DNA from: Frankiales bacterium
GTDB taxonomy: Bacteria; Actinomycetota; Actinomycetes; Mycobacteriales; Jatrophihabitantaceae
DNA: 53,489 nt
NCBI GenBank assembly: GCA_025966315.1
Contig: JAOPUZ010000028.1
Coordinates: forward strand, 1 to 53,489
Direction: 5' to 3'
Part shown: positions 26,146 through 34,984 of the stretch, piece by piece
Numbering within the stretch: the first letter of the stretch is position 1
Layout: each line of letters begins with the position of its first letter
The notes under the pieces: generated by a model
Database searches by the model: none
What the model saw: only the letters and a program-made list of their open reading frames with translations
Told to the model about the DNA's origin: nothing
Made by a program: the position numbers and the translations under genes

Positions 26146-26907
26146 GGTCGAACGGACCTTTCTGCTCTACGGGACCGTAGTGTAAAGATGCCGCCTAACA
26201 GCCCTTGTGTCCTTGCCCGGCGCCTATCCAGTAAGCGTCAGGCCGCCATCCGTTTTGCGGCGGTGATTGGCACGGCACGTGCCGTCGTCGTTGCTAGACG
26301 CGCGGGGGCATCGCTGCGCCGGGCCCGGCAATGGGCAGAGGGTAGGGAGCCGTGACCGCGCCAACACTCGATGACCACGCCGCGCCAACTGAGGACCACT
26401 GTCGTTAGCAACTGGCCACGCGGACACGCCTGACCGTCACTGCGATCGAGGCACTTCGGGTCGTGTCGCAGGCCTAAGCCCACGCGACCCAATCAGGGTG
26501 AGCCAGCGGCCTCGCGCGGCGGGCCCCAGCCGATGACCGATGTCGCGTACCGGACGCACTAGGCGTGTGACTGGGCTGACGACAAGGATCGCGGCGCCCC
26601 GACCCGCTACTGAGTCGATTTTGACCACAGAAATGACCACGCCCGGCCCGGAACCAGGTGACACGAGGCGATACCGTTTGGCCCTAGATCGCTTATTTCA
26701 AAGGTGATTCGTCGATACACCTCGCCCCCCGTCACGGCCAGGACACTTGCCAGGACACCACCGGGGCACGGTGGACGCCAAGAGGTGGCTACTGCAAAAT
26801 CGCAACGGCCATCCGTTTCTTGCCCGGGGCATTACGCTACCCATGGAGCCCTGACCCCGCTCTCGTTGATGTGATCGCGATCAGACGAGGCAGAGGCAGG
26901 GTGCGTA
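26146..26907. other. 762-bp region with no recognised gene
   Basis: Both strands hold only short, unconvincing frames. A near-repeat ccaggacac occurs twice around 26745-26762. The last 100 bases are probably the promoter of the DUF6221-like gene and the first 60 that of the AraC gene. This may be decayed coding DNA, but I cannot name a parent. Confidence 0.4.
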
Positions 26908-27279
26908 ATGAGCGATGAGCAGTTGATCGACTTCCTGCGAGCTCGGCTTCAGGATGACACCTGGCGCGCTTCGGAAGCTCTGCAGGTCGATGCTCGAACC
27001 TTTCCCGAGGTGGACCACGCGGCTCACCAGCGATGGGCCGAACTGAATGCCCGGCGGCTGATCATGGACCTGCTGCAACGTTGCGTGAACGAGCATTCCG
27101 GCGCCACGACGTCCCTCGAATTTCCGGCCTCCGACGTGCTGGCACTGATGACGATGCCGTACGCGGACAGCGTGGACTTTCAACCGCAATGGCAGGAGCG
27201 GATCCGGCAAGTCGTCCCGGACGCGCTGCAGATCGTCACCGAGCCACCCGGACAGGAGAGTGTCCGGCAAGCTCTCTGA
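26908..27279 (+). CDS. DUF6221-like small protein
   Basis: The 123-residue soluble protein begins SDEQLIDFLRARLQDD and ends with VLALMTMPYADSVDFQPQW. These two blocks are characteristic of a small actinobacterial family I recognise as DUF6221. Function is unknown; members are often regulator-linked orphans. GGCAGGG upstream of ATG 26908 can serve as ribosome site. It converges with the exporter gene 33 nt downstream. Confidence 0.65.
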   Translation: MSDEQLIDFLRARLQDDTWRASEALQVDARTFPEVDHAAHQRWAELNARRLIMDLLQRCVNEHSGATTSLEFPASDVLALMTMPYADSVDFQPQWQERIRQVVPDALQIVTEPPGQESVRQAL

Positions 27280-27312
27280 TGCGCAGCGACGGTCAAAGCG
27301 TAACGCCGCCGG

Positions 27313-28746
27313 TCAAGGCGTAGCGGCGGCGGCGGCCACGTCTTCGGGCAACGCTGCGGACGGCACCAGCCCGTGCGTCGGGATGCCGAGCGCCACGATC
27401 GCGCCCACCGTCATGGCCGCGGCCATGGTCAGGAAACTGATCGTGAACCCCCGATCACTCAGATGACCCGAGGTGACGGTGGACGCCAAGATCACACCGG
27501 CGAGCTGACCGCCGAAAGCCGCCCCGATCGTGCGCATGATCATGTTGATCCCGGTAGCCACTCCCACTTGCGCAATCGGGGCGTTCTCGATGATCAGGTT
27601 CACCATGGTCGCACCCCACAGGCCGATCCCGATGCCCGTCATGGCCATCCAGAGATAGACCTGCCACGGATGGCTGTGGGCAAGGCCGAGCAGCAATAGT
27701 CCGGCGGCGGAGTCGGCCAACCCGATCACCATCAGCGGTTTGCCGCCGAAGCGCGTCATCAGCCGTCCTGCGCTCAGTCCCACGAGCAGAATGCCGACCG
27801 ACTGCGGCACCAGAAACAATGCGCCGTGCGTGACGTTGGTCGAGAAGCCGAACCCGTACTGGCTTCTCGGCATCTGCGCGTAGAGCGGCACCAGATAGCT
27901 GGTGGCGAACAAGCCCATTCCGGAGAGCACCGCCGCGGCGTTGGTCGTCCACATACCGCGAAGGCGCATCAGCCCCATGTCGACCAGCGGTGCCGGGCTA
28001 CGTCCCTCAATGCGCGTCCAGATCAGCAAGAGCAGCGCGCTGGCCACGAACAACCCGATGATCGGCCCGGAAGTCCAACCCCAGCGGGCGCCCTCACTTA
28101 TCCCGAGCAGCAGGGTCACAACCCAGGCGGCCAGCCCGAGTGAACCGGCCCAGTCGATCCGTCCCGGTGCCCGGACCGGCGATTCCTTGACGAAGAACAG
28201 CACCCCGGCGAGGCTGAGGACATTGCCGCACAAGGCGAACCAGAACAGCCAGTGCCACGACAACTGATCGGTGACCGGGCCGGCCAGGATGATGCCGCCG
28301 GCACCGGCAATGCCGACCAATGCCGAGATGAAAGCAATGCCGCTTCGGACCCGTTCGGCCGGAAATTCATCGCGGATGATGCCGTAGCAAAGCGGGAAGA
28401 AGGCCACCGAGGCCCCATGAAAGGCCCGGCCCACAATAAGCTGGCCAATAGATTGCGCGGTGGCACAGACGACCGAGCCGATGGCCGCCGAACCGATCAA
28501 GCAAAGCAATATTCGCCGCTTACCAAACATATCCCCCAAACTTCCCATAATGGGGGTCATTACGGAGCCGGTCAGCAGTGCGATGGTCAGAATCCAGGCG
28601 GCTGACGTCGACGACGCATGCAGGCTGCGCTGAATAGAAAGCAGCGCCGGATTGACCGCGGACGGCAGCGCCGCGCCGATGCTGGCGGTCAGCACGATGG
28701 CAGCGAAGGTCGCGCGATACCTCGCCGGACTGCCTTCATGAGTCAC
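27313..28746 (-). CDS. MFS drug exporter, DHA2 (14-helix) type
   Basis: The 477-residue membrane protein has about 14 hydrophobic segments. It carries the MFS loop GSLGDMFGKRRILL between helices 2 and 3 and the drug:proton motif region GIAGAGGIILAGPVTDQLSW. DHA2 transporters export drugs or secondary metabolites with a proton. GTG 28746 is preferred because TAGTCT lies 7 nt upstream (leaderless); the frame is open to 28932. It diverges from the flavoprotein/oxygenase genes, and may export their product or substrate. Confidence 0.88.
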   Translation of the reverse strand: MTHEGSPARYRATFAAIVLTASIGAALPSAVNPALLSIQRSLHASSTSAAWILTIALLTGSVMTPIMGSLGDMFGKRRILLCLIGSAAIGSVVCATAQSIGQLIVGRAFHGASVAFFPLCYGIIRDEFPAERVRSGIAFISALVGIAGAGGIILAGPVTDQLSWHWLFWFALCGNVLSLAGVLFFVKESPVRAPGRIDWAGSLGLAAWVVTLLLGISEGARWGWTSGPIIGLFVASALLLLIWTRIEGRSPAPLVDMGLMRLRGMWTTNAAAVLSGMGLFATSYLVPLYAQMPRSQYGFGFSTNVTHGALFLVPQSVGILLVGLSAGRLMTRFGGKPLMVIGLADSAAGLLLLGLAHSHPWQVYLWMAMTGIGIGLWGATMVNLIIENAPIAQVGVATGINMIMRTIGAAFGGQLAGVILASTVTSGHLSDRGFTISFLTMAAAMTVGAIVALGIPTHGLVPSAALPEDVAAAAATP

Positions 28747-28753
28747 GCCGGGC

Positions 28754-28759
28754 AGACTA
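28754..28759 (-). promoter_or_regulatory. -10 box of leaderless MFS gene
   Basis: TAGTCT on the minus strand ends 7 nt before GTG 28746, with no ribosome site between, consistent with a leaderless mRNA. Confidence 0.45.
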
Positions 28760-28912
28760 ACCGAGTAACCGCGCCCGATTAGCAGAATGTGGCCTGTTCG
28801 TAGGCCAGGCCAGGCCGGCTGCACTAATTCGGTGCATGAACCCGTGAGCAGAGCAACGGGCAGTCGCTGGTCCAGCCCGCTGGACTCAGTTAGCCCTGCC
28901 GCCGTCGTTATC

Positions 28913-28931
28913 TGTCGGGTAGGTTCCGACA
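28913..28931. promoter_or_regulatory. Inverted repeat TGTCGG-N7-CCGACA
   Basis: Perfect 6-bp arms (28913-28918 and 28926-28931) lie between the divergent exporter and flavoprotein genes, 86 nt before the latter. It is a likely operator for a dimeric repressor (TetR/MarR type); no such regulator gene is adjacent. Confidence 0.5.
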
Positions 28932-29016
28932 AAGGCGGTCATCAGGAAAAGGGAACCTACGTCGCACCGTCCGGATGCTTTAGCGGACGAGCGCAACAGA
29001 GAGAGGGGACGCTCGG

Positions 29017-30129
29017 ATGCGGGTTGGCGTCGCGCTGATGTTCGAGGACTGGGATGACTGGCGGCGTTCTCGCGAGCGTCCGAACGAACCGCAGGATGTA
29101 CCGGATTGGCAGTTCGTCCAGGACGAGCTTGCGGTGGGTGATCTGGTCGAGCCGTTGGGATTCGATTCGATCTGGACGGCCGAACACCATTTCACGTCCT
29201 ATGTCGTCGAACCGAATCCGTTACAGCTGCTGAGCTACTTCGCTGGCCGCACTAAACGGGTCAACCTGGGTAGCTGCGTGATCGTGGTGCCGTGGCACGA
29301 CCCGGTCCGGATTGCCGAGCAGGCAGCCATGTTGGACATCATGCTGGGCCAGGGCCGCACGCTCACCCTTGGCCTGGGTCGTGGCGCTTCCGAAAGTGAA
29401 TACAACGGATTTCGGGTACCCATGAGCGAATCCCGGCTGCGCTTCAACGAAGGCGTCGAGGTTCTGCAGCTTGCCCTTACTCAGCAAGGGTTTTCCTACG
29501 ACGGCGAAATCCACAAGATCAAGGACCTCACCACGCGCCCGCGGCCACGCGACCCCGAACTGGCGTCTCGGATGTTGTGCTCGTGGATGTCTACGCAATC
29601 GTTGGCCGGCGCCGCGGAGCTCGGGCTGGGCATGTATTTCACGACCTCGAAAAATCCGCTCGAGTACAGCACCGAAATCGAGCAGTTCAACCAGGTCCGC
29701 CACGCCAAGGGATGGGCACCGGTCAAGCCGACGATTTTCCTGCGCGTCGTCTGCTCCCCCACCGAAGAAGAAGCCTGGAGCATCGCACGGGAGTACATCG
29801 GCAAAGAGACCCTGATGGCCTTCACCCACTACGGACTGCTCGGTGGCGCAACGTTCGAACAAACCGGCGGTTACGAATGGTGGGCCGACCGTGCTCGCGA
29901 AATGCAAGGCGTCGATCAAGAAGTGGCACTCGACGCGTCCGCGCGCGATTCCATCTGGGGTACGCCAGCAATGTGCCTGGAGAAGATCCGCAAGATCCAG
30001 GCCGCCCTCGACCCGCAGGAACTCACGTTGGTGTTCCGCCTCGGCGGGATGTCGGTCGAGATGACCCGCGCCAGCATGGAGTTGTTTGCTCGAGAAGTCC
30101 TGCCGGCACTGCGCGAGGGAGCGTTGTGA
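29017..30129 (+). CDS. LLM-class flavin-dependent oxidoreductase (luciferase-like)
   Basis: The 370-residue TIM-barrel protein shows family marks MRVGVALMFEDW, DSIWTAEHHF and GQGRTLTLGLGRGASESEY. LLM enzymes use reduced FMN (or F420H2) to oxygenate small molecules; the HHF region and general layout favour an FMNH2 monooxygenase. AGAGGGGA lies 8 nt before ATG 29017. The stop overlaps the next gene by 4 nt (GTGA), so the two act together. Confidence 0.9.
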   Translation: MRVGVALMFEDWDDWRRSRERPNEPQDVPDWQFVQDELAVGDLVEPLGFDSIWTAEHHFTSYVVEPNPLQLLSYFAGRTKRVNLGSCVIVVPWHDPVRIAEQAAMLDIMLGQGRTLTLGLGRGASESEYNGFRVPMSESRLRFNEGVEVLQLALTQQGFSYDGEIHKIKDLTTRPRPRDPELASRMLCSWMSTQSLAGAAELGLGMYFTTSKNPLEYSTEIEQFNQVRHAKGWAPVKPTIFLRVVCSPTEEEAWSIAREYIGKETLMAFTHYGLLGGATFEQTGGYEWWADRAREMQGVDQEVALDASARDSIWGTPAMCLEKIRKIQAALDPQELTLVFRLGGMSVEMTRASMELFAREVLPALREGAL

Positions 30130-31358
30130 GCACGATCGACATCGAGGTTCACCCACGACCCGACACCGCGGCCGACGTTTTCGCCCGAGCCGCTGCCTTG
30201 GTACCGGCCCTGCGCGAACGCGCCAGGTACACCGAGGAGCTCCGCCAGATTCCTGATGAGACGATGGCCGAGTTGTACGATTCAGGCCTTTTCCTGCTGG
30301 CCAGCCCGCTGAGTATGGGCGGCTGGGGCTACGGCATCGAAGAATTCGGCAACGTCGTGCGCATCCTGGCTCGCGGCTGCCCGTCCACGGCCTGGGTTTA
30401 TTCGTTCATGGTTATTCACTTTGTGCAGATGATTCTCGAGTTACCCGAGCAGGCGCAGGAGGAGATTCACGGGGGCCAACCGTTCGCGACGTCGGCCAAT
30501 TCCTCGGGCTTTCAGGCGATGGGGTCGGGCACGGCAACGCCGGCTCCGGGCGGTTGGCGGGTCAGCGGGCGCTTTCCCTTTGCCAGCGGGGCCATGAATT
30601 CGGACTGGGTTTTCCTGACCACGCTGGAGGACACGTCGGAGGGGCCCAAGCCGCTGATGGCGATCGTGCCGATGGCCGATCTCGAGATCGAAGATGTCTG
30701 GCACGTCCAGGGGCTTCGCGGAACGGGTTCGAACACGTTGGTGGCGCGCGACATCTTCATACCGTCCTATCGGCGTGCGAATATCACCCCGACGGTTGAG
30801 GAACGGGCCGCGCACGTTGCCAAGTTCCCTCACGCGGACAGTCCGCTGGCCACCTTCTCGGCGCTGCGAACCTTCGATGTGGTGCTGCCTGCCGTGCCAC
30901 TCGGCGCCGCCGAGGGCGCCTTGGAAGTCTTTCGCGAACGCATCAAGACGCGCGAGATTGCCTTCCACAACGGCTCGCAACGCGACCATCCGGAGGCGTG
31001 GGTGCGCTACAGCGACGCACACGTCACGGTGCAATCGGCCCGTCTGCTGTGGGACGAATCGGTTCGAGTCTGCGCCGCGCTGGCCGCGGCCGGGCAGCGA
31101 ACCGGCACCCATGAGCAGAATGCCGAACTACGACTGCGGACGGCCAAGGTCGGGCTGCTGTCGCGAGACGCGGTATCGATCATGATCGATGGCGCCGGCT
31201 CGAGCATCCATCACTTGGATCATCCGCTGCAGCGATTTCAGCGAGACATCAACGTGGCCAAGAATCACTCCTACACACACTGGGACGAATCCGCGACCAC
31301 GGCCGGTCAGGTACTGCTCGGGCTGGAGGGCCCGGTGCACTATTTGATCGACAAGTAG
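30126..31358 (+). CDS. Acyl-CoA-dehydrogenase-fold flavin monooxygenase
   Basis: The 410-residue protein follows the HsaA/DszC/hydroxylase branch of the acyl-CoA dehydrogenase fold. It has a helical N-terminus (IPDETMAELYDSGLFLLASP), a middle beta domain (GWRVSGRFPFASGAMNSDW, QGLRGTGSNTLVARDIFIP) and a C-terminal bundle ending AGSSIHHLDHPLQRFQRDIN. Such enzymes hydroxylate aromatics or steroids with FMNH2 or FADH2 from a partner reductase, which is not visible here. GTG 30126 overlaps the LLM stop; frames reaching back to 29577 are LLM read out of frame. Confidence 0.88.
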   Translation: MSTIDIEVHPRPDTAADVFARAAALVPALRERARYTEELRQIPDETMAELYDSGLFLLASPLSMGGWGYGIEEFGNVVRILARGCPSTAWVYSFMVIHFVQMILELPEQAQEEIHGGQPFATSANSSGFQAMGSGTATPAPGGWRVSGRFPFASGAMNSDWVFLTTLEDTSEGPKPLMAIVPMADLEIEDVWHVQGLRGTGSNTLVARDIFIPSYRRANITPTVEERAAHVAKFPHADSPLATFSALRTFDVVLPAVPLGAAEGALEVFRERIKTREIAFHNGSQRDHPEAWVRYSDAHVTVQSARLLWDESVRVCAALAAAGQRTGTHEQNAELRLRTAKVGLLSRDAVSIMIDGAGSSIHHLDHPLQRFQRDINVAKNHSYTHWDESATTAGQVLLGLEGPVHYLIDK

Positions 31359-31427
31359 CGCCGGCGCATAGTTAAATCCCTGCGAGTTCACTCATCGAAT
31401 CCCCAGTTAAACCGGCGTTCGCCAATA

Positions 31428-31456
31428 TTGACGCACACTCTGACGGCGGGTTACGT
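31428..31456 (+). promoter_or_regulatory. Candidate promoter for the NTF2-like gene
   Basis: TTGACG (31428-31433) and TTACGT (31451-31456) are separated by 17 bp, about 165 nt before the GTG at 31622. It is a sigma-70-like match only. Confidence 0.35.
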
Positions 31457-31621
31457 TGCGTCCTGATGACGACCGGTTCCCCGGTCGATGCCGAGATAGT
31501 GCCGGCTACCGCAACGTGGCCGCGGTGCCCTAGGTGGTACCGAACCGAATCTCACTCGGCAGTCGTTCACCGGTGATCTGCGTTACGCACCCGGTGGCTC
31601 AAGACGTTGGAAGGAACAACT

Positions 31622-32182
31622 GTGCAAACGACGGCGAAAAATCCCGCTCGAACCCTGGACATCATCGACGAGAAGCTCGCCGCGACCGACGACCCAGCAT
31701 TGCGCCGCATCTATCAGGTCATGCGCGACCGTCTGGTCGGCGAATTGATCGGCGATCTGAATTTGTTACTGGGCACCCTCGCACCGGAGTTCACCCTGGT
31801 TCTGCGTCCGGCCGGGCAGCCGAGCGCCGAAACGGGGCCGGCCGAGTTCCGGACCGCCGTCGAACGGCTCTGCGCCTCGGACCTGATGATCTGGGTGGAC
31901 TGGGATCATCTGGTCGTCAGCCACGGGGTGTCGATCGGTGATGGAGTTGTCACCACCCTGATGTCCGCCGCGGCTGCCGGTGCGGGCGATCCGGGCGACC
32001 CGCACGCCATGGCTACGGTGTCGGTTCCCGGCGTCGTCGTCATCGAGTACACCGAATCGGGCCTGATGAGCCGTGAGATCTTCTACAGCGACCCTGGTGC
32101 TTCGGTGACGGTCAGATTGGCCGCCGGTGATGCCCCGACGCGCGAAGAAACCGCGAGATCACTCGGTCTCAAACTCTCCTGA
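31622..32182 (+). CDS. SnoaL/NTF2-like protein
   Basis: The 186-residue protein begins with a helical stretch (TLDIIDEKLAATDDPALRR) and then strands and helices that suit an NTF2/SnoaL-like cone (FTLVLRPAGQP, LMIWVDWDHLVVSHG, GVVVIEYTESGLMSREIFY). AAGGA lies 6-8 nt before GTG 31622. It follows the two oxygenase genes by 263 nt, and proteins of this fold often isomerise or hydrolyse the products of such oxygenases. The fold call is from pattern and is moderate. Confidence 0.6.
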   Translation: MQTTAKNPARTLDIIDEKLAATDDPALRRIYQVMRDRLVGELIGDLNLLLGTLAPEFTLVLRPAGQPSAETGPAEFRTAVERLCASDLMIWVDWDHLVVSHGVSIGDGVVTTLMSAAAAGAGDPGDPHAMATVSVPGVVVIEYTESGLMSREIFYSDPGASVTVRLAAGDAPTREETARSLGLKLS

Positions 32183-32352
32183 GACCGCCCCGTCTCGGGA
32201 CGCGCGGGTCACAGCACGCCCCGAGGGGCGGTACCTCCATGCGCTGGCTGTCTAGCGTGCCCTCCTCGAATCCAAGGCGGGAAGCAACGCACTATCCACG
32301 GTAGCCTCGAATGCGTCGTAATGCGATCGGAACGCCGGCCAAGCGAGCAAGC

Positions 32353-32358
32353 TAGCCT
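32353..32358 (+). promoter_or_regulatory. -10 box of leaderless 24-residue peptide gene
   Basis: TAGCCT ends 6 nt before ATG 32365, the same arrangement as at several longer genes in this window. Confidence 0.4.
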
Positions 32359-32364
32359 GGCGCC

Positions 32365-32439
32365 ATGAAGTTCTTGCTGCTCATCGTCATCGTGATCGTG
32401 GTCGTCCTCGCTGTTCGTTATGCCCGCAAGCGCGGTTAG
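32365..32439 (+). CDS. 24-residue single-helix membrane peptide
   Basis: The frame encodes a start Met-Lys, one hydrophobic helix FLLLIVIVIVVVLAV and a basic tail RYARKRG, then TAG. A TAGCCT -10 box sits 6 nt before the ATG, suggesting a leaderless mRNA. It is too short for usual gene finders. Such peptides often bind and tune membrane proteins; none is an obvious neighbour. It converges tail-to-tail (4-nt overlap of stops) with the MarR fragment. Confidence 0.55.
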   Translation: MKFLLLIVIVIVVVLAVRYARKRG

Positions 32440-32691
32440 CGACCGTACTTGACGGCTGCCGCGTTCGCGATGGGACATCGGCCTTCGGGCCGGCCACACG
32501 CGTTCAGATCGCACCGCCGGCAAATCCAGGCGCCGCCGTCCTTTCCGGCGACGACGGTAGCCAATAGCTGACCCAAGCCGTTGGACAGCTCACTCAGCTG
32601 CGTCGCGGGCAGCCCCGACGGCGCATCCTCGAGGATCGCCATCCGCGCCGTGGCGATACGGGCTGCCTCTCGTCGCCCCCGCTTGGTCAGT
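32436..32691 (-). pseudogene. C-terminal fragment of a MarR-family regulator with Cys-rich tail
   Basis: The readable protein is LTKRGRREAARIATARM, a helix (LSELSNGLGQLLATVVAG) and a tail with CRRCDLNACGRPEGRC. Actinobacterial MarR proteins with this wing-end, helix and four-Cys tail are normally about 150-170 residues. Here a TAA stands just before the fragment (near 32692), and the winged helix itself is gone. An ATG at 32642 could give a 68-residue product. Confidence 0.65.
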
Positions 32692-32719
32692 TACGGAGCC
32701 CGCCCAGACGCTAGGGTCG

Positions 32720-32731
32720 GTTCGTACGAAC
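32720..32731. promoter_or_regulatory. 12-bp perfect palindrome GTTCGTACGAAC
   Basis: It lies between the MarR fragment and the divergent PPOX gene, 16 nt before the latter's ATG and overlapping its likely transcription start. MarR proteins bind such palindromes; it is probably the operator left behind by the lost regulator. Confidence 0.55.
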
Positions 32732-32747
32732 GACCGTCGGAGGATCC

Positions 32748-33185
32748 ATGACCACAGTCCAGGACGTCGCCGAACTCGGCCGCAAAGAACAGGGTCTGGT
32801 CGTCATCTCGACGCTACGGACTGATCTGACCATCCAGTCGTCGCTGGTCAACGCCGGCGTGCTGGCCCACCCGATCACCGCCGAAACCGTGCTCGGCTTC
32901 GTCACCTACGGCCGGGTGAAGCTGGCCAACCTGCGAGCACGACCGCAGCTCACCGCCACTTTCCGCTCCGGCTGGCAGTGGGCCGCGGTCGAAGGCAAGG
33001 CCGAGCTGATCGGCCCGGACGATCCGCATCCGGAGTTCGACGCCGAACGGTTACGCCTGTTGTTACGCGCGGTCTTCGTCGCCGCCGGCGGCAGTCACGA
33101 CGACTGGGACACCTACGATCGCGTGATGGCCGAGCAACGGCGGGCGGTCGTGTTCGTGGCCCCCGAGCGGCTCTACAGCAACTGA
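32748..33185 (+). CDS. PPOX/FDOR split-barrel protein (F420- or flavin-dependent)
   Basis: The 145-residue split-barrel protein has LVVISTLRTDLTIQSSLVNA, YGRVKLANLRARPQLTATF and a closing RRAVVFVAPERLYSN. It fits the pyridoxamine-5'-phosphate-oxidase-like F420-dependent (FDOR-B) group of actinobacteria, which reduce diverse substrates. GGAGGATCC precedes the ATG. It is divergent from the MarR fragment, its likely former regulator, and ends 4 nt from the converging FAH gene. Confidence 0.82.
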   Translation: MTTVQDVAELGRKEQGLVVISTLRTDLTIQSSLVNAGVLAHPITAETVLGFVTYGRVKLANLRARPQLTATFRSGWQWAAVEGKAELIGPDDPHPEFDAERLRLLLRAVFVAAGGSHDDWDTYDRVMAEQRRAVVFVAPERLYSN

Positions 33186-33189
33186 GCGA

Positions 33190-34035
33190 TCAGGCCTGGC
33201 CAAGCTCCTGGCGCTGCCGTCCCAGGCCGTCGATTTCCAGTTCCATCACGTCGCCTTCCTGCAGGAAGGCGAAGTCATTGGTGCCCATCGCGACACCTGC
33301 GGGTGTTCCGGTGTTCACGATGTCGCCGGCCCGCAACACCATGAACTGGCTGACGTACCACACCAGGTGGTTGACCCCGAAAATCATGTTCGCGGTGTTG
33401 CCGTCCTGGCGCAGTTCGCCGTTCACCCAGGTGCGCAGGCCGAGCGCCTGCGGGTCGGGCACCTCGTCCGCGGTCAACACCCAGGGACCGAACGGGTTGA
33501 ACGTTTCACAGTTCTTGCCCTTGTCCCATTGGCCACCCCGCTCGCTCTGGAATTCCCGCTCCGAGACGTCATTGCTGATCGCGTAGCCGGCGATGACCGC
33601 GGGCGCGTCCTCGGGCGAATCAAGATAGCGGGCCTCCGACCCGATGACGATGGCCAGCTCGATCTCGTAGTCGGTCTTGCTGGACTTGCGCGGCACCAGG
33701 ACCTGGTCATCCGGGCCGATGACCGTGTCCGGGGTCTTCAGGAAGACGATCGGTTCCGAAGGCGGCTTGGCCCCGGTCTCGGCGGCATGGTCGCTGTAGT
33801 TCAGCCCGATGCAGACCACCTTGCCGATATCGGCCAGGGCGGGGCCGAAGCGCTGCGGCGCCGGCACTTCGGTGAGTTCGCCGGCCGCCAGCGCGGCGCT
33901 GATGCGCTCGAGCCGGCCCGCGATGGCCGCCGCGTCGATATCCGCCACGATGGGACGAACGTCGAACCAGCGCCCGGCGCTGTCGCCGACCACCGGGATT
34001 TCTTGGCCGGCGGTACCGATACGGGCAAGTCTCAT
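33190..34035 (-). CDS. Fumarylacetoacetate hydrolase (FAH) family protein
   Basis: The 281-residue protein has the FAH-fold metal site in DYEIELAIVIG with KVVCIGLNYSDHAAETG before it and NDVSEREFQ after it. The C-terminal part has FNPFGPWVLTADEVPDP and GDIVNTGTPAGVAMG. Members hydrolyse, decarboxylate or isomerise acylpyruvates and related diketo acids. AAGGAG is 7 nt before ATG 34035. The substrate cannot be told. Confidence 0.9.
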   Translation of the reverse strand: MRLARIGTAGQEIPVVGDSAGRWFDVRPIVADIDAAAIAGRLERISAALAAGELTEVPAPQRFGPALADIGKVVCIGLNYSDHAAETGAKPPSEPIVFLKTPDTVIGPDDQVLVPRKSSKTDYEIELAIVIGSEARYLDSPEDAPAVIAGYAISNDVSEREFQSERGGQWDKGKNCETFNPFGPWVLTADEVPDPQALGLRTWVNGELRQDGNTANMIFGVNHLVWYVSQFMVLRAGDIVNTGTPAGVAMGTNDFAFLQEGDVMELEIDGLGRQRQELGQA

Positions 34036-34158
34036 CGGGCACTCCTTCGTGGGTGGGCACGGTTGGATCGTTGAGCTCATCGTGCACCCCACCGCTCGGC
34101 CAGCGATAGACCGGGATCCAAAAAACCACCGAGCCACCCTCCTGGCTGGTGGCGACGT

Positions 34159-34965
34159 TCAGCCGAGCAGCACGCAGTCCCCGCAGTAGGAGGCCCGGGA
34201 CCGCGGCGCGAGGCGGTAGATCAAACAGCAACTCCTCCGACGAAAACCCTGGCCTACTTGGCTTACTTCACCTGGTTTCGCTGGTTCGGCGCCGTCGGGC
34301 GGGAAGCCCCGGAGGCGCAGCAGAATGTTGCCGATCGCCACCGAACGGGCAGCCTGTTCGGGATGTCGCCGCGCGATCAGGGTAACGGCGGAATTCACCG
34401 CCGATGCGACGTTTCCCCATAGCACGGTGGGTGAAACGGACACCACGGCCCGGGTCCCCTCGATCAGCGGCAGCAGCGCCCGGCTGAGGAGATTCTCGCC
34501 CAGGGCAGCGACCAGCTCGTCGATCGTCTCGTACGTCGGCCCGGCGGCGCTGGCCGCAACCGACAGCGGGAAGGCGCCGCCCAGCTCGGGTCGCCAGCGA
34601 ACCCCACCTGATCCGGTCGAGCCGCTGAGGGCCACGTCGAGCAGTTGGCCCGACCGCACGGCCAGCGCTACCACCGGTGAGACAAGCCGAGCGGCCAGGC
34701 CGAGCTGGGCCACCGATGCCGCCACCCGCAGCTCGATCTCATCGCGAGGCACGGCCGCCATCGTGGCCAAGCCGGCCTGGACCTGACGTATCCGCCGGTC
34801 GAGGGCACCGCCGTCAGACGCCAACTCCGACATTGCCCGCCAGGGTGCCGTCGGCACCGAATTCGCCGCATGCAGGTCGACCGCGAAGAAGGGCCCCAAT
34901 TCAACGAGCTCGACGACCAAGCGGGCGTCGCCAGCCAGGGCACGAGGCGGAATTGGACTGGCCAT
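34159..34965 (-). CDS. FhuF-like ferric reductase / [2Fe-2S] protein
   Basis: The 268-residue protein is helical with a C-terminal cluster site RRRSCCLIYRL and SYCGDCVLL, a Cys-Cys...Cys-x2-Cys arrangement typical of FhuF [2Fe-2S] proteins that release iron from siderophores. ATG 34965 follows GGGGATCGGGA; a GTG at 34980 is possible. It is directly downstream of cbtA, so it lies in a cobalamin-riboswitch-controlled operon. A role in reducing a metal chelate or corrinoid is an inference. Confidence 0.78.
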   Translation of the reverse strand: MASPIPPRALAGDARLVVELVELGPFFAVDLHAANSVPTAPWRAMSELASDGGALDRRIRQVQAGLATMAAVPRDEIELRVAASVAQLGLAARLVSPVVALAVRSGQLLDVALSGSTGSGGVRWRPELGGAFPLSVAASAAGPTYETIDELVAALGENLLSRALLPLIEGTRAVVSVSPTVLWGNVASAVNSAVTLIARRHPEQAARSVAIGNILLRLRGFPPDGAEPAKPGEVSQVGQGFRRRSCCLIYRLAPRSRASYCGDCVLLG

Positions 34966-34984
34966 TCCCGATCCCCGCACGTCG

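Noticed and set aside
26224-26664. Minus-strand frames in the 762-bp gap
   Set aside because: No ribosome sites, no recognisable motifs and skewed Arg/Pro content.
29577-30125. Long upstream extension of the oxygenase frame
   Set aside because: This is the LLM gene read out of frame; the GTGA overlap at 30126 is the natural start.
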